Program-made: the position numbers and the translations under genes | DNA from: Chelonoidis abingdonii | Lineage: Eukaryota > Chordata > Testudines > Testudinidae | Direction: 5' to 3' | DNA: 64,000 nt | Assembly (NCBI RefSeq): GCF_003597395.2 | Contig: NC_133776.1 | Coordinates: 39,546,551 to 39,610,550, forward strand | The notes under the pieces: generated by a model | What the model was told of the DNA's origin: nothing | The model's database searches: none | The model's input: only the letters and a program-made list of their open reading frames with translations | Shown: in pieces, positions 36,620 through 48,938 of the stretch | How positions within the stretch are numbered: the stretch's first letter is position 1 | Layout of the letters: each line of letters opens with the position of its first letter

Positions 36620-37969
36620 CAAATTTTGAATAGAACTGCTCAAAAATGTGAAATTTTCTTAATAAATATAAAAAGTGCAAAATTTCCCATAAAAATAAGT
36701 TTTTTGGTTGGAAAACATCTTTACTTCTGAAAACAAAATTTTCACCCAGTGAAATTTCCACGAATGATTGTTTCTTGGTGGATGTAAGTTTCTTTTCTTT
36801 TCTTTTTTTTTAATAACTCTAATTCTGAACTGCTTTAATAGACACTTTTGTGCCTCTGTAGATCCCAAGGAAACCAGTGGCAGACATATTTCAGTGAATA
36901 TTCTGACAAACTGACAAGTTTGTCTTATGCTTTTTAATTCTATTGGTGAAAGCCAGTATGCTTTACTTAGGCATAATATCAGTGGGGGTACTGACTAAAA
37001 TTTGCAGGATTTGATCCTGTGCTATTTCATATCACACATGGATAGAACACAAAGCTAATATAAGTTTGTCCACTTCCCCCACAAATTATCATTTGTATTG
37101 TGTACTATTTTCCCCCAGATACACACCTGACTCCCTTAAAGCATATACAAGTTCCTGTTGCTGGCCATGGCAATATGTGACATATTTTTGCAAAATGGGG
37201 ACTATCACTTTATTCTAGTTGTACCCTCCTTAGCCTATTTTAGGGTGCCATAATCATTTCCCCATATTACATTGTGTGTCTAGATGTGTTCTAGGGTGAT
37301 TTTTTTTTGCCATTAAGTACCATGCTGAAGACTAGTTTTATTTACCAGTATGCCAAGATTTTCTCATGCTTAGTATCTTCTAGCAAAGAAGTGTCAATTT
37401 ACTTATTTTTTCTTCAGGATTCATTACCTGTATATTTTCTGTCTTAAATTTCAATATTACTTATCTGCCTATGCTCTTAACTTATCCACATTTTTGTTGG
37501 ACTTTTATTGCCAGTAATTTTACTGACTTTCTTCCCCCAATATTCTATATTGGCATCAATTCTTTGATTTTCATAATGACCCTGAAGCAACAATGCACTT
37601 ATCCAGATTTTTATGAAAACTGTTCTCTCTCAATGCAGCCCGAACTGAGCACTCTCAGTCCTAAGCACCACTTTGGCAACATGAAGGGGTCTGTAAAGCT
37701 GACAGAAGTCTCTAGGTATCTGTATTACCCATATTGGAAATCGCAGGAAGTATAGCATCTGCTAAATTGGCTCTCTAGCTCCTGCCCTGCACTGTGAAAG
37801 AATTGCAAGCAAAATGAGGAGTCATAGAAGGTCTTCTAATTCAGCAATCCACAGCGGTAACACAAATCCTCTGGGATGGCCACCATCTGGGTGTAACGTA
37901 GAGCAGTCCTGAGGTTGCCCTAAATCTATACTGACATCAAAATTCTTTATGGCTCCTCCACTCACCAGC
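36620..37969. other. No recognised gene; A/T foldback fragment at the left
   Basis: 36620-36770 resembles the A/T-rich foldback family (GTGAAATTTTC, AAATTTCCCAT). The rest is AT-rich with no exon recognised. Confidence 0.4.
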
Positions 37970-40145
37970 TGTTGTGACTACCACTACTTATGAATACTTT
38001 GCCTTAGCCCTTAATAAGGGTAATGAGGAGATTTGGGGTAGTACCAGGGTGGCTAATGGAAATGAGGATATGGAAGTAGAAATTACTACATCAGAGATGG
38101 AAGGAAACTCAAACAGCTTAATGGGAGTAAATTGGGGGAGCCCAGATAATCTCCATGCAAGGATATTAAAGGAACTGGCACATGAAATTGCAAGCCCAAT
38201 GGTAAAGTAATGAATCTATTAACTCAGGGGTCATGCCCTATGAATGGAGAATTGCTAATATAGTACCTATTTTTAAGAAAGGGAAAAAAGGGATAGTTTG
38301 ATCTTAATTGTACGCAAGGTCTTGGAACAAATTTTGAAAGAGAAAGTAGTCAAGGACATAGAGACAAATGGTAATTGGGATAAAATACAACATGGTTTTA
38401 CAAAAGGTAGATCATTTCAGACCAATCTCGACTCCTTCTTTGAAAAGATAATAGATTTTTTGTTTAGACAAAGGAAATGCAGTACATTGGATTTCAGGAA
38501 GGCATTTGATACATGGGAAATTATTAGTTAAATTGGAGAAGATGGGGATTAATATGAGATTTGAAAGGTGGATAAGGAACTGGTTAAAGGGGAGACTGCA
38601 ACAGGTCATACTGAAAGTTGAACTGTCAAGCTGGAGGGAGGTTATCACTGGAGTTCTCAGGGACTGGTCATGGGGCCAATCTTTTCAAATATTTTTTTTA
38701 ATGACTGCGGCACACATAGTGGGAGTGTGCTAATAAAATTAGTGGATGACACAAAGTTAGGAGGTATAGTCAATATAGAGGAGGACTGGAATATCACACA
38801 AAAAGATCTGGATGACCTTATAAACTGAAATAATAGAAATGAGAAAGAATTTAATACTGCAAGGTCATGCACTTAGGGACTAACAACAAGAATTTTTGCT
38901 TCAAGCTGGTGACATATCAGTGGGAAGGGATAGAGGAGGAGAAAGACCGGGTGTACTGGTTAATCACAAGATGACTATGTGCTGCCAATGTGTTGCAGAC
39001 ATGAAAAAGGCTAATGGGATCCTAGGATGCATCAGGTGAGGTATTTCCAGTAGAGACAGGGAAGTGTTAGTACTGTTATACAAGGCACTGGTGAGATCTC
39101 ATCTGGAATACTGTGTGCAGTTTTGGTCTCCCATGTTTGAAAAAGATGAATTCAAACTGGAACCAGTGCAGAGAAGGGCTAGTAGGATGATCAGAGGAAT
39201 GGAAAATCTACCTTATGAAAGGAGAGCTTGGCTTGTTTAGCCTAACCAAAAGAAGGGAGATCTGAGGGGAGGTCTGATTACTCTCTATAAATACATCAGA
39301 GAGATAAATAATGGGGAGGGAGAGGCGTTATTTAAATTAAGTGCCAATGTGCACACAGGAACAAATGGATGTAAACTGGCCATCAATTAGTTTAGGCTTG
39401 AAATTAGATGACGGTTTCAAACTATCGGAGAAGTGAAGTTCTGGAACAGCCTTCTAAGGGAGCAGTGGGGGCAAAAAACCTACCTGGTATCAAGACTGAG
39501 CTTGATAAGTTTGTGGAGGGGTGGTATGCTGAAACTGCCTAAAATCATAGAACTATAGAAGATTAGGGTGGGAAGAGACCTCAGGAGGTCATCTAGTCCA
39601 ATACCCTGCTCAAAGCAGGATCAACCCCAACTAAATCGTCCCAGTCAGGGCTTTGTCAAGTCAGGCCTTAAAAATCTCTAAGGATGGAGATTCCACCACC
39701 TCCCTAGGTAACCCATTCCAGTGCTTCACCATCCTCCTAGTGAAATAGTGTTTCCTAATATCCAACCTACACCTTCCCTGTTGCAACTTGAGACCATTGG
39801 TCCTTGTTCTGTCATCTGCCACCACTGAGAACAGCCTAGCTCCATTTTCTTTGGAACCCCCCCTTCATGTGGTTGAAGGCTGCTCTCAAATCCCTCCTCA
39901 CTCTTCTTTTCTGCAGACTAAATAAGATCAGTTCCCTCAGCCTCTCCTCATAAGTCATGTGCCCCAGCCCCCTAATCATTTTTGTCGCCCTTCACTGGAC
40001 TCTCATAGCATGTAGCCAATCTGTGACTTCTAGTAGCAAATATCTCCCAGTGGCTGGTGATGGGACGCTAGCTGGGGAGGGCTCTGAGTGACTACAGAGA
40101 ATTCTTTCCCAGGTGTCTGGCTGCTGGCTCTGCCTATGTGCTGCA
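37970..40145 (+). pseudogene. CR1 LINE ORF2 remnant with 3' UTR, split by another CR1
   Basis: CR1 ORF2 codes for an endonuclease/reverse transcriptase. Here only the reverse-transcriptase half remains, in several frames. Readable pieces are HARILKELAHEIASPMVK (37974-38210), IQHGFTKGRSFQTNLDSFFE and LDFRKAFD of motif A (38298-38531), and then GKLLVKLEKMGINMRFERWI (38506-38733). Further on, untranslated by any single frame, are the expected [15 protein letters not shown] region (39090-39135) and a final LDKFVEGW-type segment (about 39500-39530). Frameshifts and stops are numerous. The 3' UTR resumes at about 40009-40140, past an opposite-strand CR1 end at 39545-40008, so both sides belong to one element. 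The 5' half is missing. Confidence 0.75.
39545..40008 (-). repeat. CR1 3' end inserted in another CR1
   Basis: On the plus strand this starts with ATCATAGAACTATAGAA, the reverse complement of the CR1 octamer tail. GGTCATCTAGTCCA and the reverse complement of the reverse-transcriptase C-terminal region follow, up to GCCCTTCACTGGACTC. The hexamer TCATAG stands at both junctions (39545-39550 and 40003-40008); it may be a short target duplication or overlap with the tail. The flanks are consecutive parts of a plus-strand CR1 3' UTR. Confidence 0.8.
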
Positions 40146-42654
40146 CCCTATCTTTATACGGCATGTAGACCTTTCTAGCATTAAATCATCTTTCAGCACT
40201 TTCCGTCTTTCCCATTTGTATGCTTTCCCTCACTGCTTTATCCCCTTCAGTTTCCCCCACTGTTTCCCACATATTTTTTGCAGACAGAGTAATTCATGTA
40301 GTTATGCATCTTTACAGTGATGGCGTTTTTGAGCAATCCTCTTTTCTGCAAAGGAAAACTTTAAAACATTTCTGATATTAAATGCTCAGGCAGGTAAATG
40401 CATTTATCTTTTTGGAGCTGCATTTTTTAAAAAAACAGCTCTTGGGGGGGGGTTGCCGTATAATCAGACACTTTTTTCAGATATTTTAGTATGTGGTGGA
40501 GGCTGGAAAACTAGTTATTGTATCTTGTGTATGAGGACAATATGACCTTAATCGAAAACTTAAGATCTTTTGATATACTTTTCTAAACTGCCTATTTTCC
40601 TGGCACCTAGGTATTGTGTGAAAACTCTAGAAAACAGGAAATTCTTCATCCCAATTTCTGGATTATTTTTCAGCTTGTTATTTGAAGCCCGCTACTATGT
40701 CTTCCTCTGTTTTTATTGTTTAAGGGAATGATTTATTGAATAGGTGAGACTTTTCAGCTTTATCTGACAACAGCGCTCTTTCTAATTCCTTTGAGAGGGT
40801 GTCCTTGGGCCTACTTCTGCCAAGTCTATCTATGTATTTCCCTCATTCATTAAATTCGATTAGTCTGTACTGGGTAATTGTAGTTGCTGTGCCAGTCCTG
40901 AAAGCCAAGGAAGTTGTTGACCCCTTGGTCCCATTCCACTGACGGCTTTGTAGACCAGTAGCAGGACCTTAAATTAGGTACAATAGTGAATGATGTACAT
41001 ATAATAATGAATTATATACCAGCAGATTATGTGATCTGTTCATCTCAGAAGATGGGAAGCTCTGTTATGCAACAGCTCTAGTTTATTTAATACTTTATGT
41101 AGACCCAAATAGGGAAAATTCCAATAGATCAACCTCAAGGTTATGAATGCATGTACTACTTTGGGCCTGTTTTATCTGGGAGGGATAGATGGAGTCATCT
41201 TGCTAGAAAGTGTTTGGGGGAAAGATAAATTTGACTGCAGCTATGAGGTACTACATTTTGTGTGACCCCAAGGCTTGAAACTAATTAACTTTTGGAGGGT
41301 TAATTCTTAAAAGCACTTTCTTTTTTTCCAACTAACATTACTTTAGCTTTTCCTAGATTAGTTTGAGGTGGTTCTTCATCCATGCACTAAGATATCTGGG
41401 AGAGCACACTGTAGTGGATGAGCAAGATTTATCACTGCCATACTGCTAGCATTGCAATCATGATACCTTGCAGTCCAATGCCCCCTCATGTGTGCACAGA
41501 GAGCAGAGACAAGTCTGATTCTCATGGGACTTCGTATGTCCAAGCTCAAGACAAAGACTGCAGTTGCCTGCCATGATTATCTGGGATTTGTTGGGAAGGG
41601 ATTAACCGGCTGTTTAGCATAATTCTGCCTGTTTCCTCTAGTACACGCAGGTGGACAGGAATGTTTATCAGTGGTGTCAAAAGCAGGAGATGGAGTAGAT
41701 TAACACTGTTTAACTTCCCTTGTCATGAGACTATCCACTATTGCCAGCAATGCTATTTGCCAACAGTGCTATTTTTGGCACCATGACCTGGCCAGAAGAC
41801 CAAATAGAAGGGGTCTATATATCAGCAGATTTCCAACATTGTTGGAGCTGCCTGACTACCACTGATTTTGATGCATCTGCTCAGTTTGAGATGGACAGTA
41901 TTTAATGTTGAGCAATGAGTTTTCTTAGGAGGTGTTAGGCTAGTGTATGATTCAGGATGGCTATCAGAATAACAATTCTGTAATGAATACCCTTCACTGC
42001 ATGCATAACATACAATGAAATACCATGGTGGCTGACTTGAACCTCTGCAATTCATTGTAGTGTGATCCAATAAAAAGAGAATCTAGTTTATACATATCCT
42101 GGTGCCACATTCATTACTGATGTCACTCCTTTGAATTGAGTAAGTATAAGTCTGACCTCTGGTGTCTTTAAATTATTCAGTCATGAATCAGAGTGCCATA
42201 TGGGCAAATACTAGTTTCCTCCAAATTAAACTGGTCCCAAGTTTGGTTGGGAGTCCTAGTAGCATGGCCTGGTTTGTAGGCTGTTTGAATCACAGACTGT
42301 GTGGGTCTTCTGTTAAAAAGCAATAACGCATTTGGAAGACTATAATAAGCAAGCTGAAATCTAAATCCTATCTATAGTCCTTAAATTATAATGACCTGAA
42401 ATGAATCAAAATAGTAAACTTCAATCAAGTACAGTGTCTTCACTTCCATTAGCGTGAGAATTATGTATAAATTCTCTCTCAAGAATGCATGCAACATCAT
42501 AGGCTTGGTGGCCACCTGTGTCCAATTGAGATATGGAGACGAAATTATGCACTTACCTGTCACTATACTTCATCACCATTTGTCTGACTTATCCACCTGT
42601 TGCATTTAATCATAAACATAGATGATCTCTCTGAGGTGGTTCCTGTTTGTGCTC
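40146..42654. other. No recognised gene
   Basis: No exon or dated repeat recognised. G-run near 40444-40453. Open frames of 60-82 codons are unconvincing. Confidence 0.4.
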
Positions 42655-42733
42655 ATTTGTGCAGTGTCTTGGACAATGAGATCCCTGACTGGGACCTTGA
42701 GGTGCTACAGTAATAAAAAATTATTTATGAATT
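42655..42733 (+). repeat. MIR-like SINE tail fragment
   Basis: GACAATGAGATCCCTGACTG, GGACCTTGAGGTGCTACAG and then TAATAAAAAATTATT match the 3' end of the MIR-like SINE, which normally ends in a short A/T tail after GGTGCTAC. Confidence 0.55.
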
Positions 42734-44088
42734 CAAGACAAGTTTCCAGATGAAACATTGCAGCATTTTAAGTATTTACACTGGACGGTAGAGTGAAAAA
42801 GCAGAAGTTACTTATTACGAAAGCTGTGTATTGCTGTGATTAGAGCTATGGCTTTGAAGTCTTGCAATCAAAAGTCACAATTTTTTAGTTACCATCATAT
42901 GGATAAGTTGGATTGTTCTTGAAATAGCTGTACCTCACTGCTGTTCTCTGGGTCATTTTATTTCAGGCCCAGCACATCACCGGCTTTACTTCCTTCCAAG
43001 CTTTAACTCTGATGTACAAGATAGATGTGAGCTGCTCCAGGTGCCCTTTGGTTATCTAGCTGGCTGCCTGTTTATCTGACACTGACAAAGATCTGAAGTT
43101 TAGACCCTGTGTTGTGTAATAGGAACACCGTGAACACATTGTAGATTTTTCTGCTGATTCTTGAGACATATTTTGATTGAAATGTACAGCATGAAATTCC
43201 TATTCCAAATCTATGTAAATATTCCAAAAGGTGGATAGAAAGGCCATTGTAGGAATCTGCTTTTTTACACAGATGGCAAACATTACAAAATCCTATTTGT
43301 GATGGAATTTATACATGGAGATTAGGATCCAAATTAGATGAGTTCATATTTCAGCATAAAAGGTCTTTGACCAGTCACTGGCTATTTTCTGCTATGCCTT
43401 TACAAGAAGTAGTACTTTTGCAGCCTGCACCATACCACTTACTGACATAGGAGATCTACTGTTTGGTAGATATTAGCCTGATCCAAACTTTGGAAAACTT
43501 CCTGGCTTCTCCCAAGTTGAACCAAAACCCTTGATGTGAATCTCTTTAAACTTGGATCAGGATCTGAAGTTTGTAGCTCAGAGTCATGTCTGCCTTGTCA
43601 GCAGATTTCCTGATGAGTCACATCATTCTTTCATGCTGTCACTAAATCCTATAAGGCGTGAACACTGCTGAGTTCCTTCCAGTCATTCTGGTTGGGTGAA
43701 GCACATGTGATCAGAAGAATACTTTTAGTTATCTTAGTTAAACAAAGATCATAGAATACAAACACTGGAGCCCAGCATGAAAGTCCAGTCTGGAACTATA
43801 TGAACTCCTTGGCTTTTGGTTTTTGAAGGATGTTAGTTTATATGTGTAACCAGTATCTGTGACCTTATGTGTTGGACCACTGCAGATCATGCCAGACAAG
43901 CATCCCATTTTGAAAAGTGTAAGCCTCAGTGTACAGTCAGCCCAAAAGGCTACTGTTTGGGCATATTCTGTTTAGGCTTGGTTTTTTTTCAACTTTTCGC
44001 AGTCCAAATTGATAACTTAAATTGTCCAGGACCTTTGATTTTTAGTGCCTCTTATTAAGCTGCAGGAATGCTTTGTCCTGCTACTTTC
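42734..44088. other. No recognised gene
   Basis: AT-rich, nothing recognised. Confidence 0.4.
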
Positions 44089-44832
44089 TCTGGGTCCAGG
44101 GGTGAAAGTAACTTAAAAGACTTACCAGTACACCAGAGTCCTGAGCCGGGACGTGGCCTCAACCAGAAGAGGTGTGGCCTCAACCGGAAGAGGCAGGCCA
44201 TTTCAAGATTTAAAGGCTGGGAGCTGCAGGGCCTTTAAATCACCCTGAAGCTACCAGCTGCAGAGGCGGCTGGGAGCTCAGGGGTGAATTAAAGGGCCCA
44301 GGGCTCCAGCTGCTGTGGCGCTCCAGGCCCTTTAAATCACTTTTGGAGCCCTGCCACTGCTACCCCAGGGCGGCAGGGCTCGGGTGGGGGTTTAAAGGGC
44401 TTGGGGCTCCTGCCACTGCGGGGAACCCAGGGCCCTTTAAATTGCTACTGGACTCCTGCTGCCACTGGGGTAGCGGCGGCAGGGCTCCAGCGATGATTTA
44501 AAGGGCCTGAGGCTCCAGCCTCTGCGAGGAGCCCCAGGCCCTTTAAATCCCTGCTGGAGCCTGGCTGCCAGAGCCCTGGAGCTCTGGCAGCAATTTAAAC
44601 AGTCAGAGGTTCTGGCCGCTGTAGGGAGCCCCGGGCCCTTTAAAGCACTGCCAGAGCTCTGGCAGCAGGGCTCGGGCGGTTCTTTAAAGAGCCTGGGGCT
44701 CTCTGCAGGGGCCAGAGCCCTGGGCCCTTTAAATCACCACTGGAGAAGCCGGTCCAGTCTGGCACTGCATACCGGCTCTTGATGGTATGCCATACCAGAC
44801 CGGAAAAGCTTACTTTCACCTCTGTCTGGGTC
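44089..44832. mobile_element. hAT-like element with internal tandem repeat and exact target duplication
   Basis: The element is at 44097-44824, flanked by the exact 8-mer TCTGGGTC (44089-44096 and 44825-44832). Ends: CAGGGGTGAAAGTAACTT on the left, CAGAGGTGAAAGTAAGCTT read inward from the right. The interior (about 44200-44740) is an array of 60-90 bp units, each centred on GGGCCCTTTAAATC or its complement GATTTAAAGGGCC, so successive units partly mirror each other. No coding capacity. Near-terminal CATACCGG and CGGTATGC-type motifs suggest a subterminal repeat. Confidence 0.85.
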
Positions 44833-45519
44833 AGATTGTCATATTAACTCATACTAAGCAGTACCTTAATTCTATGAAGCTTCTCATTTCAATGGGACTA
44901 GCTGTGGAGTGAGATATTACTTAACCTGACAAAAGGTAGCATAATCATCTCTAACTGTGGGGAAAATTATCAATTTTTCCCCATTCACTTTTTAATCAGC
45001 TCCTGTGCAAACCTTTCCGGACAAATAGCTTGAGACAAGTTTGTTTCCTAGCATTTCTTTGATGGGGAAAAGTATCCACTCTTCTCAAGGAACTTGGCAT
45101 AGAAGCTTCTTATTACAAAGCAGAGTCTTATTGTGAACTGTGTGCAAACAAATCATAAGATGAGACAATGGAGAACTCTTGGTGCAAGAGGACACAGAGT
45201 ATAGAAATCTCAAGAGACTGTCTCATGAACTGATAAGAACATATTCCAAGACTGCCTGGAGTAGCTGACTGCATTTAAGGTATTTTATATTACTGCATAA
45301 ATTTGATGTTAGCCTTAGATAAGTAATTAAAAACTTTCAGAGAAGAAGAAAGATCCAACTAAAAAGAGTTGTGGAAAGAAATAATTGACAGTACTGCGGT
45401 CAGTCTACCTCTTGTTCTCTTTGGGAAACTGAACAATTTCTTTCCTTCCCGCAACATTTTGGGCATTTGGGACATGGTCTGCCTTATAACCCTGGGCATG
45501 TTTTGGCTATGCAGCTTTG
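44833..45519. other. No recognised gene
   Basis: Near 44885 a TTCAATGGGACTA motif of the dispersed family is present. No exon recognised. Confidence 0.4.
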
Positions 45520-46810
45520 ATTCAGAGCTCTAACCCCAGTAGCACTCAGGCGTCACCTTGGCTTTGCCCAACCTGGTTACTCCTTGCAGTCTGAACTTAG
45601 TACCCCGCCAGCCCTGAGTTTGTCCTAAAATCATCCCACTGGAGGCACCAGTCCCTCTCACTGAACATTCACAGAGAAAGTGTTCAGTTCACTGCCTTTA
45701 CAGAGACAGTAAAACACTCCAACCTGTTAGCTTTCTAGAAGCACTACACTTCACTGAACATACACTGCGTCTATTTATAATAAAAGCCCAACAAGTTTCG
45801 TACATGGATTAAGTGATACCAATTAAGAGTGATATAAGTAGAAATGGTTACAAGCAAATAAAAGTGAAAATACACATGTAACAGTCTAAAACTTAATCTA
45901 GCAAGATAGTTTTTCAAGATGGTCCCTTCTACCCACAGTCTTCTTTTCAGCTTTTTACTGGTCAGCCTGGCCAGGACCTATCACATAGATCAAATTACTT
46001 GGTTTCTTTGTCTCCATAAGGTGAAGAATCAAAATGGAGTCTCTCTATGTGCCTTATATACCCAAGGAATTGCTTTGTTTTGCAAGTCAGGAAGGCTTTC
46101 TGGGGATTTAGTCTTCTGTGTCTCTTTGGCATACAAGATCCATGTTAATTCCCTCCCTGTCTCAAGTTCAGGATCAGAATCACCTCGCTGATGTAGCTGG
46201 ATAGCTTTATTTACTACTACTGTGTACACTGAAATAAAACCATGTTCCTTTGTCTATGGCAGACTTGTTTGTCACCTTTACCTTAGCGAGGCTGTCGGTT
46301 TTAAACATGTTCTAATAACATCATACAGAGGGAATTCACAATTTCACATGTAACATTAACACATTTGTTTCACTGTGATATTAATAGCCACTGTGGTGTT
46401 AGCTTTCATGTGATACATCGCAAGACATATTTTGTACAAATATAATTGCCGTAGGGTATAGAGCAAGGGTCGGCAACCTTTCAGAAGTGGTGTGCCGAGT
46501 CTTCATTTAGTCACTCTAATTTAAAGTTTCGCATGCCAGTAATACATTTTAACATTTTTAGAAGGTCCTTTTCTAGAAGTCTATAATATATAACTAAACT
46601 ATTGTTGTATGTAAAGTAGATAAGGTTTTAAAAATGTTTAAAAAGCTTCATTTAAAATTAAATTAAAATGCAGAGCTCCCCAGACCAGTGGCCAGGACCT
46701 GGGCAGTGTGAGTGCAACTGAAAATCAGCTCGCGTGCCGCCTTCGGCACATGTGCCATAGGTTGCCTAACCCTGGTATAGAATGTGAATACAGGAGTGCC
46801 TTGGTCACGC
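45520..46810 (-). repeat. Probable LTR-like repeat with a hAT insertion
   Basis: The sequence from about 45520 on, with GGCTTTGCCCAACCTGGTTA and later TGGTTACAAGCAAATAAAAG, matches my memory of a widespread turtle repeat that I believe is an LTR in minus orientation. The pattern resembles the 13293-14324 LTR: a C-rich start, then an A-rich stretch with AATAAAAG-type words. It seems to continue past the hAT element at 46464-46774 to about 46810. I cannot fix its ends or find a target duplication. It could be another kind of interspersed repeat. Confidence 0.35.
46456..46782. mobile_element. Short hAT-like element
   Basis: The element is at 46464-46774. Flanking 8-mers GTATAGAG (46456-46463) and GTATAGAA (46775-46782) match at 7 of 8. 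Ends: CAAGGGTCGGCAACCTTTC on the left, CAGGGTTAGGCAACCTATGG read inward from the right. The interior is AT-rich with GTGTGCCG and CGTGCCGCC blocks near the ends, typical of this turtle hAT family. No transposase. Confidence 0.8.
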
Positions 46811-47973
46811 TTCCCTGATGGAATGGACTGGTTTAGATGGCAACTTCTCTTCAAGTGAGAATGGCCACACTTGCTTTAAGAATAACAAGTTGAAATGAAA
46901 GATCTCAATCAGATTGGTGTGACTAAGTCTGCTGGGAAAAAAAATTCCTGTAAACATTCAGCATTTTTTTTTTAAAAAAGCCTATTCCAAAAAGTTTAAA
47001 CACAGTGGGCCAGATCTTCTGCTGGAGAAAGAAAGACATTGGTCGCTTTCTTCCTCCCTGATTTTGGGGGAGCAGCCACGGGCCAGTTCCACCACTGTTC
47101 AAATTTAAGCTAGCTGGATTGCCCTTTCTTGGGTGCTAGAGGGCAGCATATTCCAGTCATGGCCTCTCCCACCCCCTCGCATCCAGCTCTCCACACGCAC
47201 ACCCACCAGCAATCTTAAAATGCTCTGCTTGAACAGCTCACCATCCTGAGGATTTGGCCCATTATCTTGAAATTAACTATTCTCATAGCCCCCAAATGCA
47301 CAATTCACTGGTGGATACAATATAGCTTCTATAAGATTACATCTCAGTTGCTCGGAATACCATGAAACACAACCTTTCTTGAGAGAGAAAAACTTAATTT
47401 GGATTATGATTACTCCTCCTCCCGCTTTCTTTTTCTCACTGCAGGCTACAAATCAATCCCAGTGAAAGAATTGGGATGGGCATATATCCTGTGATTGTAC
47501 AATTGGGGCTTTACTTTGGAAGCCAGCAAAGTGTAGCAATGAACTAAGATCATAGAACAAGATGAACCAACTGTCATCATCTAGCAGTTGGGAGAATCGA
47601 AACTGAATAATCTCTTACAGTTGGAGAGAATTGGTTATAATGACTTTCTTAAAACCACACAGCAGGTAAAATGTGAACATATTGTATCATATCACTGCTA
47701 ATAATGCAGATGTCAGTTTATATTTTACTGAAGCCTGTCCTTCATGGGAACATCCCCCTTTGTCAATTACCCATTACTCAAATTCTGTACTGATAGAGCA
47801 GTTATAAGAAGTTGCATGGCTAACCCACCGAACAGGTCTTTGAAAAATTATATGCAACTGTTGTAATAAAAAAACCCCCTCTTTCAAGACCTCCCATCAG
47901 CCACGTGCATACAAAAATTATCCATCCCACTTTCCATATGCAGTTTTGTTTACAATAGGTGCACAATCATTTT
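46811..47973. other. No recognised gene; possible MIR trace
   Basis: Around 47630-47680 TGACTTTCTTAAAACCACAC followed by AGCAGGTAAAATG weakly resembles reversed MIR. Nothing else recognised. Confidence 0.35.
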
Positions 47974-48074
47974 CATAGAATCATACGATAGGAAGGGACC
48001 TCGAGAGATCATCTAGTCCAGTCCCCTGCTTTCATGGCAGGACTAAGTATTATCTAACCTATCTCTGACAGGTG
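47974..48074 (-). repeat. CR1 3' end fragment
   Basis: CATAGAATCATACGATAGGA, then GGGACCTCGAGAGATCATCT and AGTCCAGTCCCCTGC, are the reverse complement of a CR1 3' terminus with its octamer tail at the left. Only about 100 bp survive. Confidence 0.75.
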
Positions 48075-48684
48075 ATTTTGCACAATTCCTCATTTGGTTG
48101 GCCCTTGAAAAATATGACCATGATAATTCCATTGTCAGTGAATTTAGTTTAGCAGCCAGGATGCATCCGTGAACTTTAATTTTCTCTTTAAAACCAACTT
48201 TGGAGAAACATGAAGAGTGTAAATCACTGCAGTTGCTTAAACAGCAAATGAACATTTGACATTTCAAATGTAAGTGTGTAAAATCTAAAGAATGTGAAAC
48301 AAGAGACCATTATCAGGCTGAAGCAGGACATAAAAATATACAAGTCTTTCTGGGCTGTGTTGATAACTGACCTTAAGGAATGTGCATTATGTCATAGACA
48401 CTGACAGCTTTAACTAGACAGAAAAACATGAGCACCTTTTTTGTGATAGCAGTGGGTGCCTGGATTATCTTTACTGACCTTATCCAAAAAATAATAAAGA
48501 CTTCAATTCCTCATTTTGTTCTTACTATTATTTTGTTTTATTTGTCTTTTGACTAACAGCTCAATTAAGAAAAAGGCTACTATGCAAGCTGTGCCAAGAT
48601 GTCAACTCCTGCAACCTTGCATGTTGCCTTTCTGATGTGATTCATCTTGAGAACCATATATTAAGAAGCAGACACAACTTGTAA
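48075..48684. other. No recognised gene
   Basis: AT-rich, nothing recognised. Confidence 0.4.
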
Positions 48685-48938
48685 GGCCTTGACCACATGA
48701 GAAAGTTGTGCTGTTTTAACTACACTGGTTAAATGTAGAAGCAGTTACTCTGGTATTAAGGGATATACTATGTATAGCTATGCCCATATTAGACAGGGAA
48801 TAATTGTATTGGTGTCAGGTGCCTTTATTATCAGTATAACTGCATTGAGACTGGCTTTTACTTGTATAACTATTTCACAAAAAAAATAACAATGCTAACT
48901 GACACAGCTGTACTAGTAACACTTTCACGTGCAGCCCA
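48685..48938. mobile_element. Possible decayed MITE
   Basis: The left end GGCCTTGACCACATGAGAAA and the right end read inward GGGCTGCACGTGAAAGTG are imperfectly inverted and resemble the GGCCTTGTCTACACTA-type ends of small turtle DNA elements. The interior has AACTACACTGGTTAAA. No target duplication found. Confidence 0.35.
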
